In this document: positions 63,895 to 64,000 of the stretch, piece by piece
Numbering within the stretch: the first letter of the stretch is position 1
Layout of the letters: each line of letters opens with the position of its first letter
Origin: Streptomyces sp. NRRL S-31
GTDB taxonomy: Bacteria > Actinomycetota > Actinomycetes > Streptomycetales > Streptomycetaceae
Length of the DNA: 64,000 nucleotides
Direction of reading: 5' to 3'
Assembly (NCBI RefSeq): GCF_000718775.1
Contig: NZ_JOCB01000023.1
Coordinates: 20,114 to 84,113, forward strand
Notes under the pieces: generated by a model
Databases searched by the model: none
What the model was told of the DNA's origin: nothing
What the model saw: only the letters and a program-made list of their open reading frames with translations
Translations under genes and position numbers: made by a program

Positions 63895-63913
63895 GCCGCG
63901 GCCCTAAGAACTC

Positions 63914-64000
63914 CTATCGCAATGACTTCAGGCGTCTCCAGCAGATGAGTGCGCATGCCAGGGTGAGGAAGCCTTCGTGGATGTCGTCGCGGATCTCCCA
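63914..64000 (-). CDS. C-terminal end of IS5-family transposase, runs off window
   Basis: The last 28 codons are visible, reading EIRDDIHEGFLTLACALICW then RRLKSLR and a stop at 63914-63916. This C-terminus is typical of Streptomyces IS5/IS112-like transposases. The IS end should lie between 63895 and 63914, close behind the TetR gene. The rest of the element is beyond the window. Confidence 0.7.
   Translation of the reverse strand, partial: WEIRDDIHEGFLTLACALICWRRLKSLR

Overview
The window reads as chromosomal DNA of a Streptomyces-type actinomycete. The evidence is very high GC with strong third-position GC bias, many GTG/TTG starts, lineage-typical families (GPP34, XRE-DUF5753 with DUF397, HrdD-like sigma factor, AICE transfer genes) and a B12 riboswitch in front of an aerobic-type cobN.

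Layout. (1) 1-10.3 kb is left-hand chromosome: the N-terminal part of a probable D,D-carboxypeptidase, a GPP34 protein, an XRE/DUF397 pair, glutathione peroxidase, an ArsR-like regulator, an MFS exporter, a two-gene PD-(D/E)XK nuclease locus, a decayed merR gene and a HigBA-type toxin-antitoxin pair. (2) 10.3-54.64 kb is a tandem array of three integrated elements. Their ends are four same-orientation copies of a 43-bp segment that is the 3' part of a tRNA-Arg(CCU) gene (10301, 10942, 22121 and 54642). Only the last copy belongs to an intact tRNA. Each element has a tyrosine integrase gene just left of its right-hand copy. Element C (0.64 kb) is a remnant with a frameshifted integrase. Element B (11.2 kb) is a pSAM2-like AICE: GntR repressor, Nudix protein, FtsK-like transfer ATPase, Spd-type genes, Rep, Xis and Int, with an AT-richer STAND NTPase carrying an Mrr-like nuclease domain as probable anti-phage cargo. 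Element A (32.5 kb) has relaxase/MobC mobilisation genes, a DUF3631 ATPase, Xis, an XRE regulator and Int. (3) Element A carries a corrin-ring cluster (cobL, cobM, cbiD, cobK, fused cobIJ, cobH, cobG, cobN), a NiCoT nickel/cobalt permease, a Nur-like Fur regulator, sodF and a tsaD paralogue. TTGCGA-N5-TCGCAA-like sites near cobL/tsaD, the permease, sodF and downstream of cobN suggest one nickel/cobalt-responsive regulon. A second cargo block has a deformylase/XRE pair facing four glycosyltransferase-like genes and a P-loop kinase. (4) 54.7-64 kb is right-hand chromosome: a secreted M6 protease, TetR and DHA2 exporter genes separated by a heptanucleotide repeat, a MarR gene facing an extradiol dioxygenase gene, an hrdD-like sigma factor with a SigR-type promoter, a TetR gene and the end of an IS5-family transposase.

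How the parts work together. Element B appears to be controlled through repeated ACTCGT/ACGAGT operators recognised by its GntR protein. The same hexamer is clustered in front of element A's mobilisation operon, so the two elements may cross-talk. Element A also has a candidate switch: two copies of AGAGTT-N8-AACTCT, one before the xis-side gene and one before the XRE-int pair. The corrin genes cover precorrin-2 to the ring-contracted, methylated corrin plus cobalt insertion. Later steps (amidation, adenosylation, loop assembly) and the CobS/CobT partners are not in the window. All function calls come from motif and context reading without database searches.
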